The notes under the pieces: model-generated
The model's input: the letters and a program-made list of their open reading frames with translations, nothing else
Told to the model about the DNA's origin: nothing
The model's database searches: none
NCBI GenBank assembly: GCA_000381565.1
Contig: KB906724.1
Span: forward strand, 716,350-780,349
Length of the DNA stretch: 64,000 nt
Source of the DNA: Oxalobacteraceae bacterium AB_14
GTDB taxonomy: Bacteria; Pseudomonadota; Gammaproteobacteria; Burkholderiales; Burkholderiaceae_D
Direction of reading: 5' to 3'
Part shown: positions 37,293-46,844 of the stretch, piece by piece
Numbering within the stretch: the first letter of the stretch is position 1
Layout: each line of letters starts with the position of its first letter
Position numbers and translations under genes: made by a program

Positions 37293-37763
37293 TTAAACGC
37301 GGTGATACGGGTGGTTCTGTGTGATGGACCATGCACGGTACAGCTGTTCCGCCAGCAGTACCCGTACCATACCATGCGGCAGCGTCATGCTGGAAATCCG
37401 TATCAAGCCTTCGGCGCGGGCCTTGAGCTCGGGATCGAGGCCGTCGGCGCCGCCGATCAGGAAGGCCGTGTCGCGGCCGTCCTGCTGCCAGGCTTCCAGC
37501 TGCTGCGACAGGCCGACCGAGGTCAGGTCCTTGCCGCGCTCGTCGAGCGCGATGATGCGCACGGATTTGGGCAGCGCCGCCTCGATGCGCTCGCGTTCGA
37601 GCGCCATCGCGGTGGCGGCGGTCTTGCTGCCCGAACGGTCGACCGGCTTGATTTCCTTCAGCACGATCTTCAGTTCAGGCGGCATGCGCTTCGCGTATTC
37701 GGCGAAGCCCGTTTCTATCCAGGCCGGCATCTTGTGACCGACCGCAGCGATGATCAGCTGCAT
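37293..37763 (-). CDS. rlmH: 23S rRNA pseudouridine-1915 N3-methyltransferase
   Basis: 156 residues, the normal length of SPOUT-class RlmH. Motifs: [19 protein letters not shown] at the start, [17 protein letters not shown] and [19 protein letters not shown] with the trefoil-knot SAM pocket. It methylates the pseudouridine at 1915 of helix 69 on assembled ribosomes. It lies 20 nt after rsfS in an operon-like run. Confidence 0.95.
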   Translation of the reverse strand: MQLIIAAVGHKMPAWIETGFAEYAKRMPPELKIVLKEIKPVDRSGSKTAATAMALERERIEAALPKSVRIIALDERGKDLTSVGLSQQLEAWQQDGRDTAFLIGGADGLDPELKARAEGLIRISSMTLPHGMVRVLLAEQLYRAWSITQNHPYHRV

Positions 37764-37783
37764 GCGCAGTTACCCATACAGCG

Positions 37784-38491
37784 TTACTCTTCGACTTTTT
37801 TGATACGCTTGATGACGGTCTTGACCGGCGCAGCGGCGGAGGCGAGCGCCGAATCTCCTTTTGGCTTGGCGACCTTGCGCTTGGGCGGCAGGGCCTTCAG
37901 CACTTCGGCGGCGGCGACGGCCGATTTGGTCTTGCCGACCTTGATGGTCTTGCCGGCCGGGACGGCAGCGGCCTTCTTGGCGGCCGGCTTCTTCGCGGCG
38001 GCGGCCGGTTTGGCGGCGGCGGCTTTGCGGGCCGGGGTTTTCTTCTCGATCACCGGCTTGACGTCGACGGCGGCCTTGCCGGCGGCCATGTGGCTGCTGA
38101 TCTTCTTCGGCTCGGCGGCGGCTTCGCCTTCGGCGGTGGACTTGCGCTTGGCGGCGCCGACCTTGACCGGCTTGTCGCCCCACAGCTCTTCCAGGCGGTA
38201 GTAGGCGCGGATCGGCGCCTGCATGATGTGGACGATCATGTCGCCCAGGTCGACCAGCACCCATTCACCGGTGTCCTCGCCTTCCATGCCGTAGACGTCG
38301 CCGCCGGCGGCCTTGACCTTGTCGCGCACCGAGGCGGCCAGCGCCTTGGTCTGGCGGTTGGAGGTACCGGAGGCGATGGCGATCCGGTCGAACAGGCTGG
38401 TCAGGTGGGTGGTATCGAACAGGGCGATATCTTGGGCCTTGACGTCTTCGAGGGCGTCAACGACGAGGGATTGCAGTTTTTTGATGTCCAT
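37784..38491 (-). CDS. rsfS: Ribosomal silencing factor RsfS with a long Lys/Ala-rich tail
   Basis: 235 residues; typical RsfS is about 105-120. Residues 1-115 are the RsfS domain (LVVDALEDVKAQDIALFDTT, then GEWVLVDLGDMIVHIM). It binds uL14 and prevents subunit joining in slow growth. Residues 116-235 form a histone H1-like Lys/Ala/Pro-rich tail (PARKAAAAKPAAAAKKPAAK) that is probably disordered and may bind nucleic acid. Its ATG immediately follows the nadD stop codon. Confidence 0.9.
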   Translation of the reverse strand: MDIKKLQSLVVDALEDVKAQDIALFDTTHLTSLFDRIAIASGTSNRQTKALAASVRDKVKAAGGDVYGMEGEDTGEWVLVDLGDMIVHIMQAPIRAYYRLEELWGDKPVKVGAAKRKSTAEGEAAAEPKKISSHMAAGKAAVDVKPVIEKKTPARKAAAAKPAAAAKKPAAKKAAAVPAGKTIKVGKTKSAVAAAEVLKALPPKRKVAKPKGDSALASAAAPVKTVIKRIKKVEE

Positions 38492-39151
38492 TTAGCTTTT
38501 GTATAGATTATGTTGTTCAATATAGTCTAGCACTAGCGGCGGGATAAGCGAGTTTGCGCTATCCCCCCGTTGTAATGCCGCACGTATTTCGGTGGCGGAG
38601 ATATCCACCGCGAAGTCTTGTGCCAGATAAGTCAGACCGTGCGGCGTGTTGCGGATTCGTTCAGGCGTCCCCAGACGGCGGGAAAACGCCTCGGCCACTG
38701 CCGGCGGAAGGCCGGCGGTGGCCAGGTTAAAGCCGGGGCGGGCGGCTACGCAGATATGGGCGTAGTCGAACAGCGCCTGCCATTCATGCCAGGTGTCGAG
38801 CCGTTGCAGCTGGTCGGCGCCCATCAAGAAGGAGATGGAGGCCGACGGGCCCAGCTCGGCGCGCACCTGGCGCAAGGTGTCGATCGTGTAGGTGGCCAGT
38901 CCCTGTTCGCCGCGTTCGATTTCCTGCAGGTCGACCACGACGTCGTAGGCGGAACCGGCGAAGGCCAGCGCCACCATTTCGGCGCGCTGGCGCGGCGTCG
39001 CCTTCAGGGTGGACTTCTGCCAGGGCAGGCCGGCGGGGATCACGCGCAACTGGTCCACTTGCAGCAGCTGCGCGAAGTGCGCGCCCAGCGCCACATGACC
39101 ATGATGCACCGGATCGTAGCTGCCTCCCAGCAGTGCGGTTCGGTAGACCAT
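38492..39151 (-). CDS. nadD: Nicotinate-nucleotide adenylyltransferase
   Basis: 219 residues. The nucleotidyltransferase motif LLGGSYDPVHHGHVALG is at the N-terminus; FLMGADQLQRLDTWHEW and VDISATEIRAAL are typical of NadD. It makes deamido-NAD in NAD synthesis. It lies 13 nt downstream of hemF and directly before rsfS, a pairing widespread in bacteria. Confidence 0.93.
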   Translation of the reverse strand: MVYRTALLGGSYDPVHHGHVALGAHFAQLLQVDQLRVIPAGLPWQKSTLKATPRQRAEMVALAFAGSAYDVVVDLQEIERGEQGLATYTIDTLRQVRAELGPSASISFLMGADQLQRLDTWHEWQALFDYAHICVAARPGFNLATAGLPPAVAEAFSRRLGTPERIRNTPHGLTYLAQDFAVDISATEIRAALQRGDSANSLIPPLVLDYIEQHNLYKS

Positions 39152-39164
39152 CAGCAGGCCATCG

Positions 39165-40079
39165 TCACGCGGCGAGCCAGTCGCGATGCGGCAGGAAGTC
39201 GCTGTACAGCGCCGCTTCCGGCGTGCCGGCCTCGGGCTCCCAGCGATAACGCCATTTGACGATGGGCGGCATCGACATCAGGATCGCCTCGGTGCGGCCG
39301 CCCGACTGCAGGCCGAACAGCGTGCCGCGGTCGAACACCAGGTTGAACTCGACGTAGCGTCCGCGGCGATAGGCCTGGAAGTCGCGTTCGCGTTCGCCGT
39401 ACGGCGTGTCCTTGCGGCGTTCCAGGATGGGCTGGTAGGCCTTGAGGAAAGCGTCGCCGACGCTCTGCATCATGGCGAAGCTCTGCTCGAAGCCCGCTGC
39501 GTTGTAGTCATCGAAGAAGATGCCGCCGACGCCGCGCGCTTCCTGGCGGTGTTTCAGGTAAAAATACTCGTCGCACCATTGCTTGAAGCGCGGGTGCAGC
39601 GCGTCGCCAAACGGTTGCAGCGCATCGGCGCAGGCCTGGTGGAAGTGCTTCACATCCTGCCGGTCGCCGTAGTAGGGCGTCAGGTCCATGCCGCCGCCGA
39701 ACCACCACGCCGGTTCGCCGTCGGCGGTGGTCGTGGTGAAGAAGCGCACGTTCATGTGCACCGTCGGCGCGTAGGGGTTGCGCGGATGGATCACCAGCGA
39801 CACGCCCATCGCTTCCCACGGCTGGCCGCCGAGGTCGGGGCGGTGCGCCGACGCCGATGGCGGCAGCCTGGCGCCCATCACGTGCGAGAAGTTGACGCCG
39901 CCGCGCTCGATGACGTTGCCTTCCTCGATCAGGCGCGAAATGCCGCCACCGCCCTCGGGCCGGTCCCACGCGTCGCGCAGGAAAGGCTTGCCGTCGACGG
40001 CCTCCAGCGCCTGCACGATACGATCTTGCAGGCCGAGCAGGTAGGCCTTGACGGCGGAAGGGTTAGGGGATGACGGCAT
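39165..40079 (-). CDS. hemF: Oxygen-dependent coproporphyrinogen III oxidase
   Basis: 304 residues, family length. Recognised by [33 protein letters not shown] and [13 protein letters not shown], and the end block [20 protein letters not shown]. It converts coproporphyrinogen III to protoporphyrinogen IX in haem synthesis. In the minus-strand cluster between purD and nadD, with repeat copy 3 separating it from purD. Confidence 0.95.
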   Translation of the reverse strand: MPSSPNPSAVKAYLLGLQDRIVQALEAVDGKPFLRDAWDRPEGGGGISRLIEEGNVIERGGVNFSHVMGARLPPSASAHRPDLGGQPWEAMGVSLVIHPRNPYAPTVHMNVRFFTTTTADGEPAWWFGGGMDLTPYYGDRQDVKHFHQACADALQPFGDALHPRFKQWCDEYFYLKHRQEARGVGGIFFDDYNAAGFEQSFAMMQSVGDAFLKAYQPILERRKDTPYGERERDFQAYRRGRYVEFNLVFDRGTLFGLQSGGRTEAILMSMPPIVKWRYRWEPEAGTPEAALYSDFLPHRDWLAA

Positions 40080-40149
40080 ACACGCGGTGCGAATAAAAAA
40101 GTGAGGGTCGATTGTACCCTGTTGCGCCTTTTTGTGATAGTCGCCGCCT

Positions 40150-40230
40150 CGTCATTCCCGCGCAGGCGGGAATCCATGCACCGTCTGTCTGGCCGGCCGC
40201 CTATGGGTCCCCGCTTTCGCGGGGACGACG
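40150..40230. repeat. CGTCA-type palindromic repeat, copy 3
   Basis: CGTCATTCCCGCGCAGGCGGGAA at the left and CCCCGCTTTCGCGGGG plus ACGACG at the right, filling most of the gap between purD and hemF. Same family as copies 1, 2 and 5. Confidence 0.85.
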
Positions 40231-40233
40231 GGG

Positions 40234-41502
40234 TTAGTGCTTGAGGCCGCGCCAGCCGATATCGCGGCGGCACTGCATGCCGTCGAACGAAATCTGGTCG
40301 ACCACTTCGTAGGCCTGCTTCTGGGCGATCTTGATGCTGTCGCCCAGACCGACCACGCACAGCACGCGCCCGCCGGTCACTTGCAGCTGGCCGCCCACTT
40401 CGGCGGTGCCGGCGTGGAAGGTCACCGATTCCGGCGTTTCGGCCGGGATGCCGTCGATCACGGCGCCCTTCAGCGGCGCGTCCGGGTAGCCGGCCGCTGC
40501 CAGCACGACGCCGACGGCGGTGCGGCGGTCCCATTCCAGTTCGACCTGGTCCAGGGTGCCGTTGACGGCGTGTTCCATCACCGACACCAGGTCGGTCTTC
40601 AGGCGCGACATGATGGGCTGGGTCTCTGGATCGCCCATGCGGCAGTTGAATTCCAGCGTGCGCGGATTGCCCTGGGCGTCGATCATCAGGCCGGCGTACA
40701 GGAAGCCGGTGAAGACGATGCCGTCCTTCGCCATGCCGGCGATGGTAGGGTTGATGATCTCGCGCATCACACGGGCGTGCATGGCCGGCGTGACGATCGG
40801 CGCGGGCGAATACGCACCCATGCCGCCGGTGTTCGGGCCTTCGTCGTTGTCCTCGAGGCGCTTGTGGTCCTGGCTGGTGGCCAGCGGCAGGATGTTCTTG
40901 CCGTCGCACATGACGATGAAGCTCGCTTCTTCGCCGGCCAGGAATTCCTCGATGACGATGCGGGCGCCGGCGTCGCCGAAGCGGTTATCGGCCAGCATGT
41001 CGTCCACCGCCTGGTGCGCTTCTTCCAGCGACATGGCCACCACCACGCCCTTGCCGGCGGCCAGGCCGTCGGCCTTGATGACGATAGGCGCGCCGTTGGC
41101 GGCTATGTAGGCGTGCGCTTGCGCGACGTCCGAGAAGGTCTGGTACTTGGCGGTCGGGATGCCGTGGCGCTGCATGAAGGCCTTGGCGAAGTCTTTCGAC
41201 GACTCCAGCTGGGCCGCTTCCCTGGTCGGGCCGAACACCTTCAGGCCGCGCGCGCGGAACAGGTTGACGATGCCGCCGGCCAGCGGCGTCTCGGGACCGA
41301 CCACGGTCAGGCCGATGTGCTCCTGCTCGACGAAGGTCGCCAGTTCATGCAGGTCCGTGATGTTGACGTTGACCAGGCGCGAGTCGCGCGCGGTGCCGCC
41401 GTTGCCCGGAGCGACATACACCATCTGGATACGTTCCGATTGCGCCAATTTCCAAGCCAGCGCATGTTCACGGCCGCCGGAGCCGACTACCAATATTTTC
41501 AT
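40234..41502 (-). CDS. purD: Phosphoribosylamine-glycine ligase
   Basis: 422 residues, as usual for PurD. ATP-grasp enzyme: N-terminal KILVVGSGGREHALAWKLA, central KADGLAAGKGVVVAMS and CRMGDPETQPIM. It catalyses the second step of purine synthesis (PRA + glycine to GAR). It lies 6 nt downstream of yebC on the minus strand. Its stop is only 3 nt from repeat copy 3. Confidence 0.96.
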   Translation of the reverse strand: MKILVVGSGGREHALAWKLAQSERIQMVYVAPGNGGTARDSRLVNVNITDLHELATFVEQEHIGLTVVGPETPLAGGIVNLFRARGLKVFGPTREAAQLESSKDFAKAFMQRHGIPTAKYQTFSDVAQAHAYIAANGAPIVIKADGLAAGKGVVVAMSLEEAHQAVDDMLADNRFGDAGARIVIEEFLAGEEASFIVMCDGKNILPLATSQDHKRLEDNDEGPNTGGMGAYSPAPIVTPAMHARVMREIINPTIAGMAKDGIVFTGFLYAGLMIDAQGNPRTLEFNCRMGDPETQPIMSRLKTDLVSVMEHAVNGTLDQVELEWDRRTAVGVVLAAAGYPDAPLKGAVIDGIPAETPESVTFHAGTAEVGGQLQVTGGRVLCVVGLGDSIKIAQKQAYEVVDQISFDGMQCRRDIGWRGLKH

Positions 41503-41508
41503 AAATCC

Positions 41509-42234
41509 TCAGTCTTCGATCAGCGTGTTGGAATAGACTTCCTGGACATCGTCCAGCGCTTCCAGCGCGTCCAGCAGTTTTTGCATCTTGACGGCGTTGT
41601 CGCCGGTGAACACGGTTTCGGTGGCCGGCTTCATGATGATCTCGGCCACTTCGGCCTTGAAGCCCGCCGCGGCCAAAGCGTCCTTGACCGCCGCGAAGTC
41701 GTGCGGGCCGCACAGCACTTCGAAGCCGCCTTCATCGTCGGCCACCACGTCTTCGGCGCCGGCTTCCAGCGCCACTTCCATCAGCGCGTCTTCATTGGTG
41801 CCCGGCGCGAACAGGAACTGGCCGCAGTGCTTGAACATGAAGGCCACCGAGCCTTCGTTGCCCATGTTTCCGCCGTTTTTGTTGAAGGCGTTGCGCACTT
41901 CAGCCACGGTGCGCACGCGGTTGTCGGTCATGCAGTCGACGATGACGGCCGCGCCGCCGATGCCGTAGCCTTCGTAGCGGACCTCTTCGTAGGCCGCGCC
42001 GTCCTCGCCGCCGGTGCCGCGGGTGATCGCGCGCTGCACGTTATCCTTGGGCATGTTGGCGTCGGCCGCCTTGTCGATGGCCAGGCGCAGGCGCGGGTTG
42101 GAGGTCAGGTCGCCGCCGCCCATGCGCGCAGCCACGGTGATTTCCTTGATGAGGCGGGTCCAGATCTTGCCACGCTTAGCATCGGTTGCTGCTTTTTTGT
42201 GCTTGATATTGGCCCATTTGCTGTGTCCAGCCAT
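41509..42234 (-). CDS. yebC: YebC/PmpR-family protein
   Basis: 241 residues. The start [20 protein letters not shown] is diagnostic of the family; the middle shows [19 protein letters not shown]. Members are described as transcription regulators (PmpR) or, more recently, as ribosome-associated factors that relieve stalling at proline runs. First gene of the minus-strand housekeeping cluster. Confidence 0.95.
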   Translation of the reverse strand: MAGHSKWANIKHKKAATDAKRGKIWTRLIKEITVAARMGGGDLTSNPRLRLAIDKAADANMPKDNVQRAITRGTGGEDGAAYEEVRYEGYGIGGAAVIVDCMTDNRVRTVAEVRNAFNKNGGNMGNEGSVAFMFKHCGQFLFAPGTNEDALMEVALEAGAEDVVADDEGGFEVLCGPHDFAAVKDALAAAGFKAEVAEIIMKPATETVFTGDNAVKMQKLLDALEALDDVQEVYSNTLIED

Positions 42235-42285
42235 GTTCGGTCTTCCTTCGGCGGTAAGTCATTGGTGTGCGGTGAGGGCGGTATT

Positions 42286-43394
42286 CTAGCATAGGGGCCA
42301 ACTCAAAACCGTTTCCATCACCTCTGGCAACTCGATTTTCGTCACCCACGCGTCCATCTCCTTGACCAGGATGACGGCGCTGTTTTCGCGGTCGATCGGC
42401 ACCCATTCCGGATTGTTCTGGCGCATCAGGGCGATCACCGGCACGTGCACGGCGTTCGCCAGGTGCATCACGGCGGTTTCCACCGTGACGATCAGGCTGC
42501 ACAGGGCGAGGATGGCGGGCAGTTGGAAGAAGTTGTCCACCGCGGAGAAAAGATGCGTATCGGGCAAGGCTGCATTGTTGTGGATCTCGCGCGCAGCCGG
42601 CAGGTCTTCCGGCACCACGTTGACCACGAAGCCGGCGTCGCGCCATTGCGGATGGCTGCGCATTTCCCTGATCAGCTCGAAGGCGCGCTGCAGCGGCCAG
42701 CAGCGCTCCGGACCCTTGGAGTAGGTGTTGATGAACACCACGTTCGAGCCCAGCCCCAGGTGGAAAATTGATCCCGCGCATAAGCGGTCCACCGGTCCGG
42801 GATGTGGATCACCGGGTAGCGGTCGGGCTTGGGGATGTCGAGGCCGAAGGCCTTGGAGAACCATTGCGCGTAGATGTCGCTCACGTGCGGCACGTCGCGT
42901 TCCTGCGACTGGTAGAGCGGAATGGTGGCGTTGAATTTCAGGATGCCGAGCTTCTTGGACAGCTCGAAGAAGCGGTATTTCTGCTTGGCCAGGCCGAGGA
43001 TGAAGCCGCGCGGGCTGATCTCGCGCGTCAGCCTGGCGTAGCGGTGGCAGGCCATGTGGGTCAGCGAGGCCACGATCGGATAGTCCTGGCGGCGCGCCTC
43101 GGCGATCGATTGCGCGTGCAGGGCGGGGCTGTAGTTCTGGTCGTAGGTCTTGTCGATGTAGGGGCTGGCGGCCAGCCAGTCGTACAGCGAGTAGTTCTTC
43201 AGATGCGGCCAGTCCCCGGGATTGGCCGAACGGCGGCGCTCGTCGACCCACAGGTGGATCTCCAGGTGCGGATGGGCGCGCTTGAGGGCGCGGAAGCACA
43301 TTTGCATGTAAGTGAAGTCGCCGATCGCCATGTGGGTGACGATCAGGATTTTCTTTGCCTGGGCAAGCAGCGGCGGGGGAATCAGTTGTTTCAT
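42286..43394 (-). pseudogene. GT9 (heptosyltransferase-like) gene with a frameshift
   Basis: The first frame, from ATG 43394, reads ILIVTHMAIGDFTYMQMCFR and continues to about 42765 (RDQFSTW). From there the homology jumps to the -1 frame (LGLGSNVVFINTYSKGPERC, then CSLIVTVETAVMHLANAVHV) down to 42286. On the coding strand the switch falls at a TTTT run (plus-strand AAAA, 42764-42767); one extra T would restore a continuous protein of about 369 residues. It is GT9-like by its donor-site region, but the acceptor is unknown. It could be a true mutation, an assembly error or a slippage-controlled gene. Confidence 0.8.
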
Positions 43395-43566
43395 TTGTGG
43401 AGCTTGCCAGTAATTATCGGCGCTGTACAGGTGTAAGAAAGTCAAATTTTGTTAAGCCAGCATAACAATGTTGCCCCTAGAGGTGATCCTCCATTTTTTG
43501 TAGAGATACTGTCATATCTTGCTGCTACCATTTATTTTTTCACATTATAAAAACAGCGGAGCAGAT

Positions 43567-46098
43567 ATGGATAGAAGGCAGTTTCTCAAATACGGCAGCT
43601 TTATTACGGTTTCGGTCGCCTCCGGCGCCGGCCTGGTTGCCTGTGGCGGCAGCAGCTCCGCAGCCGCCGACGGCGCCACCGATTTGCCGCCGGCCAGCGG
43701 CGCCTGGAAGTTCCCGCAAAGCGTGGCCTCCGGCGACCCGCACAGCGACAGCATCATGTTGTGGACCCGCGCCGTGCCGGCATCGGCCGACGGCGTGGCG
43801 CCCGCGCCGAGCGCCTCGGACAGCGCGATCCGCCTGGTGATGACCGCCGTCGACAACGGCGCGGCCCTGGGCGGCAGCAGCGCGCTCAGCGGCGCCACCG
43901 TGGTCGACATCAAGCTGCCGTTGCAGTCGCAGTACGACAACACCGTGCGCCACAAGGTGACCGGCTTGAATCCCAACACCGTGTACTACTACCAGTTCGT
44001 CGCCGGCGACACGCGCTCCAACGTCGGCCGCTGCAAGACCGCGCCGGCCGCCGACGCCGACGTCTCGCAGTTGCAATTCGCCTACATGACCTGCCAGGAC
44101 TGGAGCGTCAACCACTGGGGCGCGATGACCAGCATCGCCGGCGAGAACCTGGACTTCATCGTCCACCTGGGCGACTACATCTACGAGACCGTGGGCGAGG
44201 ACTTCCAGCTGGGCGCGGTCGAAGCGCGCCACGACGCCCTGAAGCTGCCGGACGGCGCCTTCAAGAGCGGCACCTCGGGCGCCAAGTACGCCACCACGCT
44301 GGCCGACTACCGCTACCTGTACAAGAAGTACCGCACCGACGCCCGCCTGCAGGCGCTGCACGAGCGCTTCGCCTTCATCGCCATCTGGGACGACCACGAG
44401 TTCTCGGACGACGCCTGGGGCGACGCCCAGACCTACGACGGCACCTTCAACGCCGACGGCTCGGACCTGCACCAGACCGGCCGCCGCCGCAACGCCAACC
44501 AGGCCTGGTTCGAATACATGCCGGCCGACGTCAACCTCGACACCGCCACCGCCAGCTTCCAGAACATCAAGATCTACCGCGACTTCCAGTTCGGCAAGCT
44601 GATGCAGCTGGTGATGACCGACGAGCGCCTGTACCGCGCCGACCACGTGATTCCTGAATCGTCGATCAATCCGGCCACCGGCCTGCCGCTGGGCCGTATC
44701 GGCTCGCGCTACCTGGTGCCGCAGGACGTGTTCAACGCGGTCGAGGCGCAGAAGATGGCCGGTTCGACCGCCATCGGCCTGGAGCCGCTGGCCACCGTCA
44801 CCATGCTGGGCACCACCCAGCGCCAGTGGTGGATGGACAAGATGAAGGCCGCCGCCTCGACCTGGAAGCTGTGGGGCAATGAAGTGTCGCTGCTGCGCAT
44901 GGGCCTGAACGGCGTGGACGCCATCGCCACCTTGCTGGCCTTGAACGCGGTGCCGACCATCGCGGCATCGATAGCCAGCACCGCCGTCGCCGCCGGCGGC
45001 AACTTCCCGCTGGCTGCCGCGATCGTGGCGGCGGTCACCGCGGGCGCCCCGGCGGCTGTGGCGCAGCAGGGCGGCGGCGCGATCGCCCAGACCGGCCCGG
45101 CCGGCGGCGGCACGGCGGAGACGCAGGTCGCAGCGGGCGTCAAAGCCGGGCTGACGGTTGCGCAGGCGACCATCGCGGCCGCCGCGTACAGCCGCGTCTA
45201 CCTCGTGGCCAACGGCGCGACGGCGGCCACGCCGGCGCTGATGGCCGGCGCCGGCGCGCAGACCATCGCCTTCGGCTACATCAAGCCGGACATCCAGGCC
45301 AAGAAGATCGACTCGCCGTTCGTGGCGGCGTCGGGCAAGAAGGCGGCGCTGGCGCCGTTCTTCGCGCGCTTCCTGCTCAACTGCGACCAGTGGGACGGCT
45401 ATAACAGCGAACGCAAGGCGCTGATGGGCCACCTGAAAACCAACAGCATCAGCAACGTGGTGGCGATCACCGGCGACATCCACGCCTTCTTCGCCGGCAC
45501 CGTCAGTGACGACTTCGACGCCACCGGCGGCGGCACGCCGGTGATGGTGGACCTGGTGTCGGCCGGTATCAGCTCGGACTCGTTCTTCAGCTACCTGCGC
45601 GACGCGGCGGCGGCGCTGGGCGATATCGCGGCGCTGGTGTCGTACCCGCTGGCGATCCCGGTCACCGGCCTGGGCACCCTGAGCATCGCTATCAACATGC
45701 TGGACTACACCATGGGCAAGGCTGAGCCGACCGTGGCCAGCCTGCTGGAACAGATCCGCGTGCAGGTGCGCGGCGCGCTGGGCGCCAAGGGCTTGCCGGA
45801 GGCGCAGCTGGACCCAACCACCAGCGCGGTGCTGGCGGGGCTGCAGGCGAGCAGCGACTTCAGCGTCTCGCTGCTGGCGCTGGCGCAGCAGCTGGCCGGT
45901 CTGGGCAACAACCCGTGGATCAAGCATCTGAACACCGATGCGCAGGGTTTCACGCTGGTCACGCTCACGCCGGGCAAGCTGGTGGCGCAGTTCAAGCAGG
46001 TCAACAAGCTGGTGGGCGGCAACGCGCCGGCCAGCGTGGTGGCCCGCGTGACCACCGCCACCGTGACGGCCGGTTCGGCCGCCGTCGCCATCAGCTAG
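43567..46098 (+). CDS. phoD: PhoD-family alkaline phosphatase/phosphodiesterase, Tat lipoprotein
   Basis: 843 residues from ATG 43567 with a twin-arginine motif (DRRQFLKYGSFITV) followed by a lipobox-like LVACGG, so it is probably exported folded and then lipidated. A Fn3-like N-domain precedes the metallophosphatase core: YMTCQDWSVNHWGAM, IVHLGDYIYET, IAIWDDHEFSDDAW, ITGDIHAFFAG. Family members release phosphate from phosphodiesters and use Ca and Fe. An Ala/Gly-rich insert of roughly 100 residues (about 430-530) is unusual. Stops 8 nt inside the convergent antitoxin gene. Confidence 0.88.
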   Translation: MDRRQFLKYGSFITVSVASGAGLVACGGSSSAAADGATDLPPASGAWKFPQSVASGDPHSDSIMLWTRAVPASADGVAPAPSASDSAIRLVMTAVDNGAALGGSSALSGATVVDIKLPLQSQYDNTVRHKVTGLNPNTVYYYQFVAGDTRSNVGRCKTAPAADADVSQLQFAYMTCQDWSVNHWGAMTSIAGENLDFIVHLGDYIYETVGEDFQLGAVEARHDALKLPDGAFKSGTSGAKYATTLADYRYLYKKYRTDARLQALHERFAFIAIWDDHEFSDDAWGDAQTYDGTFNADGSDLHQTGRRRNANQAWFEYMPADVNLDTATASFQNIKIYRDFQFGKLMQLVMTDERLYRADHVIPESSINPATGLPLGRIGSRYLVPQDVFNAVEAQKMAGSTAIGLEPLATVTMLGTTQRQWWMDKMKAAASTWKLWGNEVSLLRMGLNGVDAIATLLALNAVPTIAASIASTAVAAGGNFPLAAAIVAAVTAGAPAAVAQQGGGAIAQTGPAGGGTAETQVAAGVKAGLTVAQATIAAAAYSRVYLVANGATAATPALMAGAGAQTIAFGYIKPDIQAKKIDSPFVAASGKKAALAPFFARFLLNCDQWDGYNSERKALMGHLKTNSISNVVAITGDIHAFFAGTVSDDFDATGGGTPVMVDLVSAGISSDSFFSYLRDAAAALGDIAALVSYPLAIPVTGLGTLSIAINMLDYTMGKAEPTVASLLEQIRVQVRGALGAKGLPEAQLDPTTSAVLAGLQASSDFSVSLLALAQQLAGLGNNPWIKHLNTDAQGFTLVTLTPGKLVAQFKQVNKLVGGNAPASVVARVTTATVTAGSAAVAIS

Positions 46099-46393
46099 CA
46101 GCCACCCCAAGCTCCCGTTTGAGTGCGCTTACGATGGCGCTCAAGCTGGGGCTGGCTGCTGTAGCATCCGTTGCAAGTATCTGATGTAGTGTCTCGCTCG
46201 CCGTATCAAGCGGGCGGGACAGCGCATCAAATCCTGTGGTTCCTGCAATCAGGGCACGGAGCATGCCGCGCGCTGTCGCGGTGTCGCCAGCCTGAAGCAA
46301 TTCGTCGATCTCATCCAATATCGCGTTGGCAAATGTCGGATCGGCGGCAATGCGTTCAGATATCCCACTCTCAAAATCACGAGTCAGTTCCAT
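46091..46393 (-). CDS. Antitoxin (HigA/XRE-like DNA-binding protein)
   Basis: 100 residues. The pattern LTRDFESGISERIAADPTFA, then ARGMLRALIAGTTGFDALS and a weak helix-turn-helix in the C-terminal half matches the small regulators paired with Gp49/HigB-type toxins. It overlaps the 3' end of the upstream toxin frame by 10 nt, the usual toxin-first order. The toxin frame is broken by a nonsense codon (see 46384), so this is an antitoxin without an intact partner. Confidence 0.7.
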   Translation of the reverse strand: MELTRDFESGISERIAADPTFANAILDEIDELLQAGDTATARGMLRALIAGTTGFDALSRPLDTASETLHQILATDATAASPSLSAIVSALKRELGVAAS

Positions 46394-46728
46394 AGAGTTG
46401 CTCCCGCCATTTTCTTTCCAAGCTTGAATTCCTCATGCAGTGCCTTTGCGCGCGCGATGTCCGCTTGCTGCTGCTTCTTTGTCCCGCCGCCGAACAATAT
46501 GATCAGTTCTTCGCCATCGCGAGCCAGGTAAATGCGTTAGCCTGGTCCCCAATCGATGACATACTCGCCTATCCCGCTGAACCATTTAATGCGTGAGAGA
46601 TTCCCGCTCTGCATACGAAATAGCGCGCTTGCGACTTTTGCTGCGGCGTGCGCATCCAAACGATCAAACCATTTCTGGAATGGAATCGACTGGTCTGCTC
46701 TTACATATTTTTTAACGTTGATCGCCAT
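46384..46728 (-). pseudogene. RelE/Gp49-type toxin gene with an in-frame stop
   Basis: The minus-strand frame from 46728 reads IPFQKWFDRLDAHAAAKVAS, WFSGIGEYVIDWGPG, then TAA (46537-46539), and continues in the same frame as RIYLARDGEELIILFGGGTK to a normal stop overlapping the antitoxin start. In this family a tyrosine (TAC/TAT) normally follows GPG, so a single base change to TAA explains the break. The predicted truncated product is 63 of 114 residues. Confidence 0.75.
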
Positions 46729-46844
46729 CCGTCGATACTTGCACAGCCTATCACGGTTGGATTGATCCGGCTCACCGGAGTCGCGGGCGGGGCAGAAAAT
46801 GGCGGCGTCAAGCGCCAGAGGGCGTTTGGCCTTACAATTTGCCC

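Noticed and set aside
43540-46110. Long antisense frame across phoD
   Set aside because: No motif, biased composition, and phoD has all its catalytic blocks on the plus strand.
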